64,000 nt of DNA. Source: Sphingobium xenophagum NBRC 107872 (GTDB lineage Bacteria; Pseudomonadota; Alphaproteobacteria; Sphingomonadales; Sphingomonadaceae). The notes beneath the pieces were generated by a model. That model ran no database searches. It saw nothing but the letters and a program-made list of their open reading frames with translations, and was not told the origin of the DNA. The stretch lies in assembly GCF_000367345.1 (NCBI RefSeq), contig NZ_BARE01000007.1, forward strand, positions 156,831 to 220,830, in the 5' to 3' direction. Shown piece by piece: positions 54,000-62,658 of this stretch. Position numbers and translations under genes: made by a program. Position 1 is the stretch's first letter. The number at the start of each line of letters is the position of its first letter.

Positions 54000-55046
54000 A
54001 TGAGAGATTCTCTGCGTTCGTCTGTATTTTCGCTGTTGCTGGGACTGGCTGGCGTAACGGCTGGCACTGTCGTGCCGGGGGTTGCGCAGGCACAGGATGT
54101 GACGGATTTTCGCGCCTATCTGGAAAGCCTGCGCCCCAAGGCGCGGGCGATGGGGATCAGCGACGCGACGCTGGACAGCGTGTTTCCGACGCTGACGCCC
54201 AATCCGCGGGTCATCGCCCTGGACCAGACGCAACCCGGCGGTGGCGCTTATTCGCCCATCCCCAATTTCGAACCCTATCGCCGCCAGCATGTCGATGCCG
54301 CGCGGATCAGGCGCGGCCAGACCGCCTATCAAGCCAATCGCGCGCGTCTGGCCCGTATAGAGGCGGAAACCGGCGTGCCGGAGGAGATCATGGTCGCCAT
54401 TTATGGCCATGAAACCAATTATGGCAGCTATGTCGGCGATTTCGACCTGATCCGATCGCTGGCAACGCTGGCGCATGAGGGGCGTCGGCGCACCCTGTTC
54501 GAGCCGGAACTGCTGGCGACGTTGAAGATGCTGGACAATGGTGTGCCGCGCAGCCGCTTGGTCGGCAGTTGGGCCGGGGCGACTGGCTATCCCCAATTTC
54601 TGCCGTCGGTCTATCTGCGGCTGGCCAAGGATGGCGATGGCGACGGGCGGGCGGACATCTGGACCAGTGAGGCGGATGCACTGGCGTCGATCGCCAATTA
54701 TTTCGTGCAGGCCGGATGGCGACGCGGGCAACCCTGGGGCGTGGCGGTCTCCGTGCCGTCCAGCTTGAACCGCGCCAGCGTAGCGGCAAAGACCAATCCG
54801 GCGCGCTGCCCGCGCGTATTCAACCGGCATAGCCGATGGCTGACCATGGCCGAATGGCGCAAGCTGGGCCTTACCCCGCAAAGCGGCACCTGGCCCGCCG
54901 ATACGGTGATGGCGACGCTGCTGGAGCCGGACGGGCCGGGCAAGACCGCCTATCTGCTGACCGGCAATTACCGGGCAATTCTGGATTATAACTGTTCCAA
55001 TTTCTATGCTCTGTCTGTGGGGTTGCTGGCCGATGCGGTCAAATAA
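54000..55046 (+). CDS. mltB: Lytic murein transglycosylase (MltB family)
   Basis: A 348-residue exported enzyme that cleaves peptidoglycan glycan strands to 1,6-anhydro-MurNAc ends. The signal peptide (SVFSLLLGLAGVTAGTVV) has no lipobox, so this is a soluble periplasmic form. The catalytic Glu138 lies in IYGHETNYGSY, with SWAGATGYPQFLPSVY and GDGDGRADIW, the calcium-binding loop of MltB. Anhydro products would feed the AmgK/MurU route encoded earlier. ATG 54000 follows a G-run; the next gene, rlpA, starts inside its 3' end. Confidence 0.92.
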   Translation: MRDSLRSSVFSLLLGLAGVTAGTVVPGVAQAQDVTDFRAYLESLRPKARAMGISDATLDSVFPTLTPNPRVIALDQTQPGGGAYSPIPNFEPYRRQHVDAARIRRGQTAYQANRARLARIEAETGVPEEIMVAIYGHETNYGSYVGDFDLIRSLATLAHEGRRRTLFEPELLATLKMLDNGVPRSRLVGSWAGATGYPQFLPSVYLRLAKDGDGDGRADIWTSEADALASIANYFVQAGWRRGQPWGVAVSVPSSLNRASVAAKTNPARCPRVFNRHSRWLTMAEWRKLGLTPQSGTWPADTVMATLLEPDGPGKTAYLLTGNYRAILDYNCSNFYALSVGLLADAVK

Positions 55047-56055
55047 GGGGGGGAGGCTGCCTCTGGCGGCCGGACTTATACTATTGCTGGCATCGTGCAG
55101 CGGCGGGGAGCAGCCGCCCATGCCACCGCCGCCCGCGTCATCGCCGCGCCCGCTGGCGCAGGGCGCGATGGTATCCGATGAACCCGTGATGATTGGCGCC
55201 CCCTACAGCGTCGGCAAGGTCACCTACACGCCCGAAGACGCGCCCAATTATGATGCTGTCGGTTATGCGGGCTGGTATGGTGAGGAGTTGCAGGGCAACA
55301 AGACGGCCAATGGCGAAACCTTCGTGCCGGAGGCGATTACCGCCGCGCACCAGACATTGCCGCTGCCCAGCTATGTCGAGGTGACGGCGCTCGATACCGG
55401 GCGGACGATCCTGGTCCGGGTCAATGATCGCGGACCTTTCGCCAATGACCGGATCATCGACCTGTCGCGCGGCGCGGCGGAGCAGTTGGGCGTGATCGGC
55501 GAGGGCGCGGCGGCGGTGCGGGTGCGGCGCGTCAGCCCGCCCGATCAGGAACGGGTTGCGCTGCGCAGCCATGGCCGGGTGGCAGAGCGGCTGGAAACCC
55601 CGCCCGCCTTGCTGACGGCGCTGCGAGCCAAGCTGCCCGCCCGTCCCGCAGCAAAGGTCGTAGCAAGGCCAAACGCCAAGACGCCGCCCAAGCCGGTCCG
55701 CGGCCCAGCGAAGCGCGAAATTGCGCCAACGCCCGCCAGGCAGGATGGCTTCGTGGTGGAAAAGGCGGGCGCGCCATCCGCGCCAACGCCTGTCGCGCCA
55801 GTTGCTCCTGCCCCTGCTTCTGCCGCCGCGCCAGTCGCCGCCCGGACTTATGTGGTGCAGGTCGCCGCCTTCTCGTCCCGCGCCCGCGCCGAGACGCTGG
55901 CGAAGCGCATCGGCGCCAGGGCAGTGGAGGGCGACGGCGTGTGGCGGGTGCGCTTTGGCCCCTATCCCACGCAGGACGCCGCGCAGGCCGGTGTGCGCGC
56001 CGCCGCAGCCAAGGGGTTTGAGAATGGCCGCATCATGGCTAATGACGCGCGATAG
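55033..56055 (+). CDS. rlpA: Septal ring lytic transglycosylase RlpA (lipoprotein with SPOR domain)
   Basis: A 340-residue outer-membrane lipoprotein. The lipobox LLASC places the lipid on Cys22. The double-psi beta-barrel (about 76-160) contains VGYAGWYGEELQGNKTANGE, TAAHQTLPLPSYVEV and VNDRGPFANDRIIDLS, retaining the His and Asp of active RlpA. A Pro/Ala-rich linker leads to a C-terminal SPOR domain (TYVVQVAAFSSRARAETLAK), which targets denuded glycans at the division site. It begins 14 bases inside the transglycosylase gene, so expression is coupled. The carboxypeptidase gene follows. Confidence 0.94.
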   Translation: MRSNKGGRLPLAAGLILLLASCSGGEQPPMPPPPASSPRPLAQGAMVSDEPVMIGAPYSVGKVTYTPEDAPNYDAVGYAGWYGEELQGNKTANGETFVPEAITAAHQTLPLPSYVEVTALDTGRTILVRVNDRGPFANDRIIDLSRGAAEQLGVIGEGAAAVRVRRVSPPDQERVALRSHGRVAERLETPPALLTALRAKLPARPAAKVVARPNAKTPPKPVRGPAKREIAPTPARQDGFVVEKAGAPSAPTPVAPVAPAPASAAAPVAARTYVVQVAAFSSRARAETLAKRIGARAVEGDGVWRVRFGPYPTQDAAQAGVRAAAAKGFENGRIMANDAR

Positions 56056-56102
56056 ACATCGCGCACCAACCAAGCGATTCCATCTCATTTGAAGGCAGCC
56101 CC

Positions 56103-57266
56103 ATGAACAAGTCCGTCGCAGTCCTCCTCTTCACCGGGCTGTTGGCCCAGCCGCTGACCGCAGCGGCGCCGCCCTACACCAGCGAAGCGCCGATCGCTTA
56201 TATGAAGGATCTGTCGTCGGGTGCGGTGCTGTATGACAAGGGCGGCGAAACCAAGATGCCACCCGCATCCATGGCCAAGATGATGACCGCCCATGTCGCC
56301 TTCCGACTGATCCAGAAGGGCGAATTGAAGCTGGACACCATGTTCACCGTACGCCCGGAAACCTGGAAGCAGTGGCACGGACCGGCTGCCGGTTCGACCA
56401 TGTTCCTGTCGGCGGGCGAACAGGTATCGGTGGAAAATCTGCTGCATGGCATCGTCACCCTGTCCGGCAACGACGCCTGCGTCGTTCTGGCCGAAGGGAT
56501 TGCCGGGACCGAGCAGGCTTTCGTCGCGCTGATGAATGAGGAGGCCAAGCGCATGGGCCTCAAAAACAGCCATTTCGGCACCAGCAATGGCTGGCCGGAC
56601 GAAGGCGTGACCTATGTGACCGCCGAGGATCTGGCCAAGCTGGCGCAGGGAACGATCGAGGAAACGCCTGATCTCTATAAGCGTTTCTACGCCACCCGAT
56701 CCTTCACCTGGGGCAAGACGATGGGCGGCGCGGACATTGCGCAGGGCAATCGCAACCCGATTTTGGGCAAGATTGCCGGGGCCGACGGCCTCAAGACCGG
56801 CCATACCGAAGAAGCGGGCTATGGCTTTACCGGGTCGGCGGAACAGGATGGTCGCCGCCTGGTGATGGTGGTGGCCGGGCTGACCAGCTTTAACGGGCGC
56901 ATCCAGGAATCGGTCCGCTTCATGGACTGGGGTTTCAAGGCGTGGAAGGCGCAGCCCCTGTTCAAGAAGGGCGCGACTGTCGAAACCGCTGACGTCCAGT
57001 TGGGCAGCGCGACCAGCGTGCCGCTGGTCGCGCCGCAAAATCTGGCGGTCACGCTGCCGCGCACCGCATCGACGAATATCTCCGTCAAAGTGGTCTATAC
57101 CGGCCCGATCAAGGCGCCGATCGCCAAGGGGCAGAAGATTGCCGACCTGATCGTATCCACGCCCGACACGCCGCCGCAGGTTATGCCGCTGGTCGCGGGC
57201 GCGGATGTCGCTGAAGCGGGCATGTTCGGCCGGTTGTGGAATGGCCTGAAAACGCTGTTCGGGTGA
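56103..57266 (+). CDS. dacC: D-alanyl-D-alanine carboxypeptidase (PBP5/6-type)
   Basis: A 387-residue periplasmic penicillin-binding protein that trims the terminal D-Ala of peptidoglycan stems. A signal peptide is present (LLFTGLLAQPLTAAA). The active-site triad motifs are SMAK (Ser56, Lys59), LSGNDACV and LKTGHTEEAG. The PBP5 C-terminal domain (about 275-365) ends in an amphipathic membrane anchor (GMFGRLWNGLKTLFG). GAAGGCAG precedes the ATG. It overlaps tmk by GTGA. Confidence 0.93.
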   Translation: MNKSVAVLLFTGLLAQPLTAAAPPYTSEAPIAYMKDLSSGAVLYDKGGETKMPPASMAKMMTAHVAFRLIQKGELKLDTMFTVRPETWKQWHGPAAGSTMFLSAGEQVSVENLLHGIVTLSGNDACVVLAEGIAGTEQAFVALMNEEAKRMGLKNSHFGTSNGWPDEGVTYVTAEDLAKLAQGTIEETPDLYKRFYATRSFTWGKTMGGADIAQGNRNPILGKIAGADGLKTGHTEEAGYGFTGSAEQDGRRLVMVVAGLTSFNGRIQESVRFMDWGFKAWKAQPLFKKGATVETADVQLGSATSVPLVAPQNLAVTLPRTASTNISVKVVYTGPIKAPIAKGQKIADLIVSTPDTPPQVMPLVAGADVAEAGMFGRLWNGLKTLFG

Positions 57267-57889
57267 TAGAAGGACGGTTCATCACGCTGGAAGGCGGGGA
57301 GGGCGCGGGCAAATCGACCCAGTTGCGCGCCCTTGCCGCCGCTCTGCGCGCGCGCGGACTGGAGGTCGTGGAAACGCGCGAACCGGGCGGCAGCGAAGGC
57401 GCGGAAGCGATCCGTTCGCTGTTGCTGACGGGCGGCGCGGATCGCTGGAGCGCGCGGGCGGAGGCTTTGCTGTTTGCTGCGGCGCGGGCCGACCATATCG
57501 AAAAGACGATCCGCCCCGCGCTGGCGCGGGGGGCGTGGGTGCTGTCCGACCGCTTTCTCGATTCAAGCCGGGCCTATCAGGGGCAGGGGGCGCTATCCGA
57601 CGCGGACATTGTGACGCTGCACCGGATCGGCAGTGAGGGTTTTCTGCCTGACCGGACCTTGTTCCTGACCTTGCCAGCGGGTGAGGCCGAAGCGCGGGCA
57701 CGCGTGCGGGACGGTGGCGCATCGGACCGGATTGGCGGCCGCGACCAAAGCTTTCATCGCGCCGTAGCGGATGCCTTCGCTCGTTTCGCGACGGACGAGG
57801 CGGCGCGATTCCGTGCGATCGATGCGTCCGGCGAACCCGGCGCGGTCACGGCCCGCCTGATCGATGCGCTGGCAGATCTGCTACCATGA
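57263..57889 (+). CDS. tmk: Thymidylate kinase
   Basis: A 208-residue kinase converting dTMP to dTDP. The P-loop is LEGGEGAGKST, followed by ETREPGGSEGAE and the DRFLDSSRAYQGQG motif (the DRx motif of TMPK). A flexible lid region follows (GGASDRIGGRD). It starts with GTG in the GTGA overlap with the carboxypeptidase and ends in an ATGA overlap with holB; the tmk-holB pairing is widely conserved in bacteria and supports the call. Confidence 0.95.
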   Translation: MIEGRFITLEGGEGAGKSTQLRALAAALRARGLEVVETREPGGSEGAEAIRSLLLTGGADRWSARAEALLFAAARADHIEKTIRPALARGAWVLSDRFLDSSRAYQGQGALSDADIVTLHRIGSEGFLPDRTLFLTLPAGEAEARARVRDGGASDRIGGRDQSFHRAVADAFARFATDEAARFRAIDASGEPGAVTARLIDALADLLP

Positions 57890-58857
57890 CGTCCCTTCTG
57901 GGCCATAACGCGCAGGCCGGCACGCTGATCGACGCGGCGGCGAGCGGGCGGATGCATCATGGCTGGATATTGAGCGGGCCAAAGGGCATCGGCAAGGGCA
58001 GCTTCGCACGGGCGATGGCGCTGCGTCTGCTGGCCGACGCCGCAGGCCCGCCGGTGGTGGGGGCCGGGCTAGACGTGCCGGAAAGCCACCCGATCCGCCG
58101 CCTGATCGAAGCGAGCGCCCATCCCGATTATGCCGAACTGTTCCCGCTGGAAAAGGATGGCGTCACCGCGCGCAACATCAGCGTCGATCAGGTTCGCGGG
58201 CTGCAACGGTTGCTTCAGTCCGCGCCGTCGCTTTCGACCCGGCGGATCGTGGTGATCGACAGTGCGGACGATCTGGAGCGGGGCGCGGCGAATGCGTTGC
58301 TCAAAAATCTGGAAGAACCGCCCGCCGACATGATCTTCCTGCTGGTCAGCCACGCGCCGGGCCGGTTGCTGCCGACGATCCGTTCGCGTTGCCGCACGCT
58401 GCGTTTCGATCCGCTGAGCGACGGAGCGATGCGCGCCATCCTGCGCGGCAAGGATGAAAGCCTGTCCCCGACAGAGATTGACGCGCTGATCCGCGCGGGC
58501 GAGGGGTCGCCGGGCAAGGCGCTGCGCTATCTGGGCCTGAACCTGGCGGACATAGAAAGCGCGATGGCGCGGATTGCGCAGGATGGCGACCGGGACAATC
58601 GGCAGCGACTGGCGCTGGCCAAAGCGCTGGCGATCAAATCCGCCAAGCCGCGCTATGAGGCATTTCTGGAGCGCGCGCCCGCCTTCATCGCGCAGGCCGC
58701 GCGGCATCGCAGCGGGTCGGCACTTGGCGTGGCGCTCGACCATTGGGAAAAGGCGCGGCATCTGGCGGGCGGGGCAGTCATCCTGTCGCTTGATCCGGCC
58801 GCGGTCGTTTTTGAACTGGCCGGCCATGTCGCGGCGCTTGCGCCACCATCGGCCTGA
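57886..58857 (+). CDS. holB: DNA polymerase III subunit delta prime
   Basis: A 323-residue clamp-loader subunit. WILSGPKGIGKGSFARAMA is the P-loop region, which appears largely intact. The segment ISVDQVRGLQRLLQSAPSLS, VIDSADDLERGAANALLKNL and the sensor SRCRTLRFDPL are standard for HolB/DnaX-type AAA+ proteins. There is no obvious zinc-binding cysteine set. It overlaps tmk by four bases and is followed by metG after 43 bases. Confidence 0.92.
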   Translation: MTSLLGHNAQAGTLIDAAASGRMHHGWILSGPKGIGKGSFARAMALRLLADAAGPPVVGAGLDVPESHPIRRLIEASAHPDYAELFPLEKDGVTARNISVDQVRGLQRLLQSAPSLSTRRIVVIDSADDLERGAANALLKNLEEPPADMIFLLVSHAPGRLLPTIRSRCRTLRFDPLSDGAMRAILRGKDESLSPTEIDALIRAGEGSPGKALRYLGLNLADIESAMARIAQDGDRDNRQRLALAKALAIKSAKPRYEAFLERAPAFIAQAARHRSGSALGVALDHWEKARHLAGGAVILSLDPAAVVFELAGHVAALAPPSA

Positions 58858-58900
58858 AAAGCGGCTTCCCGCCCGACGCAACAGCCGCTAGGGACATCGC

Positions 58901-60469
58901 ATGTCCCAGCCCTATACCATCACCACCGCCATCTCCTATCCCAATGGCCGCCCCCATATCGGCCACGCCTATGAGGTGATCGCCACCGACGCGATCGCCC
59001 GTTTCCAGCGCATGATAGGCCGCGACGTCTTCTTTCAGACCGGCACGGACGAACATGGCCTGAAAATGGCCCAGACCGCGCGGAACCGGGGGATCGAACC
59101 TGTCGCGCTGGCCGATGAAATGTCAGGCTATTTCCGTGACATGAACGATCGGCTTAACATCAGCCATGATCGTTTCATCCGCACCAGCGAAGCGGCGCAC
59201 CATCGCGCCAGCCAGGCCATCTGGCAGGCGATGGAGGCCAATGGCGACCTGTATCTGGATCGGTATGAGGGCTGGTATTCGGTCCGCGATGAAGCTTTCT
59301 ACGACGAAAAGGAACTGACCGACGGGGAAGGGGGCGTCAAGCTCTCGCCACAAGGCACGCCGGTTGAATGGACGGTCGAGGAAAGCTGGTTCTTCCGCCT
59401 GTCCAACTATCAGGACAAATTGCTGGCGCTCTACGAAAGCCAGCCCGATTTCATCCGTCCGGACAGCCGCCGCAACGAGATTTTACGCTTCGTCGAAGGC
59501 GGCCTTTCGGACCTGAGCATTTCGCGCACCAGCTTCGACTGGGGGGTCAAGGTGCCCGGCAGCGATGGCCATGTCATGTATGTGTGGGTTGACGCGCTCA
59601 CCAACTATCTGACCGGCTGCGGCTATCCCGATGATGCCGACCGCATGGCAAGATATTGGGCGGAAGGCGGCGACATCACGCATATTATCGGCAAGGATAT
59701 CGTGCGTTTTCATGCGGTTTACTGGCCAGCCTTCCTGATGAGCGCGAAGCTGCCCCTGCCTAAGCAGATTTTCGGTCATGGCTTCCTGCTCAACCGGGGC
59801 GAGAAAATGTCCAAATCGGTTGGCAATGTCGCCGACCCGATCGAACTGGCCGATCGGTTCGGTGTGGATCAGCTGCGCTACTTCCTGTTGTCGGAGGTCA
59901 CTTTCGGCAATGACGGCAGCTATAGCGCGGAGGCGATCGTTCAGCGCTCCAACAGCGATCTGGGCAATGCGTTCGGTAATCTGGCGCAGCGGACGTTGAG
60001 CTTCATCGCCAAGAATCTGGACGGCAGACTGCCAGCCATTCACGGCCATGATCCGGCGGACAGCGAGTTGTTCGATCTGATCGACCGGGTCGTGCGCACT
60101 GACATGCCTGCCGCCATGGCCGATCTCGCGCCGTCCGTCGCGATCGACGCATGGCTGCGTGCCGCCTTTGCCTGCAATCAGTATATCGACGCCCAGGCGC
60201 CATGGTCATTGCGCAAGACCGACCCGCAGCGGATGGAGACGGTGCTGGCGACGCTCTACATCGCGATCGCGCAATTGGCCGTCGCGGTCCTGCCGGTCAT
60301 CCCCGCCAGCGCGACCGCGCTGCTCGATCATATGGGCATCCCCGCCGACAAGCGCAGCTACAACGCGATCGGCGATCACTGGTATTCGCCACTGGCCGAA
60401 AGCGACTTCATCCTCGCCGCGCCCAAGCCGCTCTTTCCCCGGCTCGAACTGACCGAAGCGGACGGGTGA
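58901..60469 (+). CDS. metG: Methionyl-tRNA synthetase
   Basis: A 522-residue class I synthetase charging tRNA-Met. The HIGH motif is NGRPHIGHAYE and KMSKS lies at 302-306. There is no C-terminal dimerisation (tRNA-binding) domain, and the connective peptide lacks an obvious four-cysteine zinc knuckle, as in the compact type common in alphaproteobacteria. Other blocks (FQTGTDEHGLK, VYWPAFLMSA) agree. It is co-oriented with tatD, 4 bases downstream. Confidence 0.95.
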   Translation: MSQPYTITTAISYPNGRPHIGHAYEVIATDAIARFQRMIGRDVFFQTGTDEHGLKMAQTARNRGIEPVALADEMSGYFRDMNDRLNISHDRFIRTSEAAHHRASQAIWQAMEANGDLYLDRYEGWYSVRDEAFYDEKELTDGEGGVKLSPQGTPVEWTVEESWFFRLSNYQDKLLALYESQPDFIRPDSRRNEILRFVEGGLSDLSISRTSFDWGVKVPGSDGHVMYVWVDALTNYLTGCGYPDDADRMARYWAEGGDITHIIGKDIVRFHAVYWPAFLMSAKLPLPKQIFGHGFLLNRGEKMSKSVGNVADPIELADRFGVDQLRYFLLSEVTFGNDGSYSAEAIVQRSNSDLGNAFGNLAQRTLSFIAKNLDGRLPAIHGHDPADSELFDLIDRVVRTDMPAAMADLAPSVAIDAWLRAAFACNQYIDAQAPWSLRKTDPQRMETVLATLYIAIAQLAVAVLPVIPASATALLDHMGIPADKRSYNAIGDHWYSPLAESDFILAAPKPLFPRLELTEADG

Positions 60470-60473
60470 ACCC

Positions 60474-61247
60474 ATGCTGATCGACAGCCATTGTCACCTG
60501 AATTACAAGGGGTTGATCGAGAAGCAGCAGAATGTGCTGGAACGTGCGCGCGCGTCCGGCATCGACCTTATGCTCAACATCGCCACGCGCGAAAGCGAGT
60601 GGGACGCGGTGCTGGACACTGCGATCCGCGCGCCGGACGTGTGGGCGACGGTTGGCATCCATCCGCATGAGGCGGACGAGCATCCCCATATCGACACCGC
60701 CAAGTTGGTCGCCCGCGCAGCGCACCCCCGCGTCGTGGGCATCGGCGAGACGGGCCTGGATTATTATTATGACCATAGCGACCGCGACCGGCAGCGCAGC
60801 AGCTTCCGCTCGCACATCGTCGCCGCGCGCGAAACGGGCCTGCCGCTGATCGTCCACACCCGCGATGCGGAGGAAGATACGCTGGCGGTGATGCGTGACG
60901 AGATGGGGAAGGGGGCCTATACCGGCGTCATTCACTGTTTCACTGCCAGTGGCGCCTTTGCCGACGCCGCGCTGGAACTGGGCTTCTACATCAGCATATC
61001 GGGCATCGTGACCTTCAAGAGCGCCAAGGATTTGCAGGAAACCGCCGCGCGCCTGCCGATTGACCGGTTGCTGGTGGAAACGGACTCGCCCTTTCTGGCG
61101 CCCGTGCCGCATCGCGGGCGTCCCTGTGAGCCGGCCTTCGTCGCCGACACGGCCAAATTCCTCGCCAATCTGCGCGGCGAAAGCCTGGAGGATCTGGCCG
61201 CAGCTACCTCCGCCAATTTCCGCGCCTTGTTCAAGAAGGTGGCATGA
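60474..61247 (+). CDS. tatD: TatD family metal-dependent hydrolase
   Basis: A 257-residue TIM-barrel hydrolase. Metal-binding motifs are visible: SHCHLN at the N-terminus, VGIGETGLDYYYD, LIVHTRDAEED, IHCFTASG and VETDSPFLAPVPHRG. Family members are 3'-5' DNA/RNA exonucleases or D-aminoacyl-tRNA editing enzymes; the YcfH-type length and its place after metG fit a quality-control role. It ends in an ATGA overlap with the next gene. Confidence 0.92.
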   Translation: MLIDSHCHLNYKGLIEKQQNVLERARASGIDLMLNIATRESEWDAVLDTAIRAPDVWATVGIHPHEADEHPHIDTAKLVARAAHPRVVGIGETGLDYYYDHSDRDRQRSSFRSHIVAARETGLPLIVHTRDAEEDTLAVMRDEMGKGAYTGVIHCFTASGAFADAALELGFYISISGIVTFKSAKDLQETAARLPIDRLLVETDSPFLAPVPHRGRPCEPAFVADTAKFLANLRGESLEDLAAATSANFRALFKKVA

Positions 61248-62035
61248 GCCTGAAACTCACCATCCTGGGCAGCGGCACATCGTCGGGGGTTCCGCGCATC
61301 GGCAATGACTGGGGGGCGTGCGACCCGGTCGAACCGAAAAACCGCCGTACCCGCGTGTCCATTCTGGTCGAAAGCGCGACGACGCGAATATTGGTGGATA
61401 CATCGCCCGACATGCGCGCCCAGTTGCTCGCAGCCGATGTGATCGCGATCGACGCGATCTTGTGGACCCATGACCATGCCGATCACAGCCATGGGATCGA
61501 CGATGTCCGGCAGCTGTTTCATCATCGCCGCGTGCCGCTGCCCGGCTATGCCCGATCGCAAACGCTCAACCTGCTGCGGCAGCGCTTCGGCTATGCCTTT
61601 GAAGGGCGCAACGGTTATCACCCGACCGTCGACGGGCGGATCTTGCCCGATGGCCTGCGGATCGGCGACATCGACATTGCCTGCGTCGATCAGCCGCATG
61701 GCGAAATCTATTCGACCGGCTTTCGCTTCAGCCATGGCGGCAGGTCCGTCGCCTATGCCACGGATTTTCATGACCTGACGCCCGATATGCTGGCGCTGTA
61801 TGATGGGGTGGATGTGTGGGTGGTGGACGCGCTGCGGGAAAAGCCGCACCCCACCCATCCTCATCTGGCGCTGACGCTGGATGGCATCGCCGCCGCCCGG
61901 CCCGGTCGCGCGATCCTGACCCATATGGACCAGAGCATGGATTATGCGACATTGCGCCGCACCCTCCCCAGCGGGGTCGAACCGGGCTATGACGGCATGG
62001 TGATAATGTTGGAAGCGGTGGAGCAGGGGGATTGA
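61244..62035 (+). CDS. MBL-fold metallo-hydrolase (PhnP/YcbX-like phosphodiesterase type)
   Basis: A 263-residue metallo-beta-lactamase-fold protein. THDHADHSHGIDD supplies His76, His78, Asp80 and His81, and YATDFHDLT and HLALTLDGIAA lie in the expected positions. The opening LGSGTSSGVPRIGNDWGAC is typical of the group that includes PhnP and cyclic-phosphodiesterases. The substrate is not known, though the conserved metG-tatD-MBL order suggests nucleotide or RNA repair. It overlaps tatD by four bases and the next gene by one. Confidence 0.88.
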   Translation: MSLKLTILGSGTSSGVPRIGNDWGACDPVEPKNRRTRVSILVESATTRILVDTSPDMRAQLLAADVIAIDAILWTHDHADHSHGIDDVRQLFHHRRVPLPGYARSQTLNLLRQRFGYAFEGRNGYHPTVDGRILPDGLRIGDIDIACVDQPHGEIYSTGFRFSHGGRSVAYATDFHDLTPDMLALYDGVDVWVVDALREKPHPTHPHLALTLDGIAAARPGRAILTHMDQSMDYATLRRTLPSGVEPGYDGMVIMLEAVEQGD

Positions 62036-62658
62036 TGGACAGCGGCGATCAGGCGGCATCAACCATCTGGTATGTGCTGGCACTGGTGCTGGTCGGCTCC
62101 GCGCTTATCGGTCGGCGGCTGGCCTGGGGCGGCGTGCTCCGCATGGCGTTGTTATGGGTCGCCATCTTTGCCGGGCTGCTCGGCCTGTTCAAACTGGCGC
62201 AGGACGAAGGCTATCTGACCGGCCGTTGGGCAGAGCAGGGCGATCTTGTCGATGAAAGCCCGGCGTCGCTGCCGCCAGCCAAGGCGCAAGGCCAGTCGAT
62301 CCGCATTCCCGTAGCGCCCGATGGCCATTATTGGGTCGAAGCGACGATCAACGGCACGCCTGCCCGTTTCCTGATAGACAGCGGCGCGACCATCACCGCG
62401 CTATCGGAAAATACCGCGCGCGCGTCTGGCCTCAACTATGACGTCGGCGCACCCGGCGTCGTCATGACCACCGCCAATGGCAAGGTGGAAGCGCGGCGGT
62501 CCAGCATCGCCAGCCTGGTCGTCGGCCCGATTGTAACGACCGATCTGCCCGTCGTGGTGTCATCCAGCTTTGGCGAGGTCAATGTAATCGGCATGAACAT
62601 GCTGTCCCGCCTGAAAAGCTGGGGCGTGCAGAATGGCGAAATGGTGCTGACGCCATGA
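62035..62658 (+). CDS. Membrane-anchored retropepsin-like aspartic protease (clan AA)
   Basis: A 207-residue protein with two N-terminal hydrophobic helices (about 9-28 and 34-54) and a C-terminal single-lobe aspartic protease domain facing the periplasm. The catalytic motif is FLIDSGATITAL (Asp115), with a VVGPIVTTDLPVVV flap-like region and the second conserved block NVIGMNMLSRLKSW. A single DSG copy means it must work as a homodimer, like retroviral proteases and the Rickettsia and Legionella relatives. Substrates are unknown. The ATG at 62035 overlaps the upstream stop (TGATG) with AGGGGG before it. Confidence 0.85.
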   Translation: MDSGDQAASTIWYVLALVLVGSALIGRRLAWGGVLRMALLWVAIFAGLLGLFKLAQDEGYLTGRWAEQGDLVDESPASLPPAKAQGQSIRIPVAPDGHYWVEATINGTPARFLIDSGATITALSENTARASGLNYDVGAPGVVMTTANGKVEARRSSIASLVVGPIVTTDLPVVVSSSFGEVNVIGMNMLSRLKSWGVQNGEMVLTP

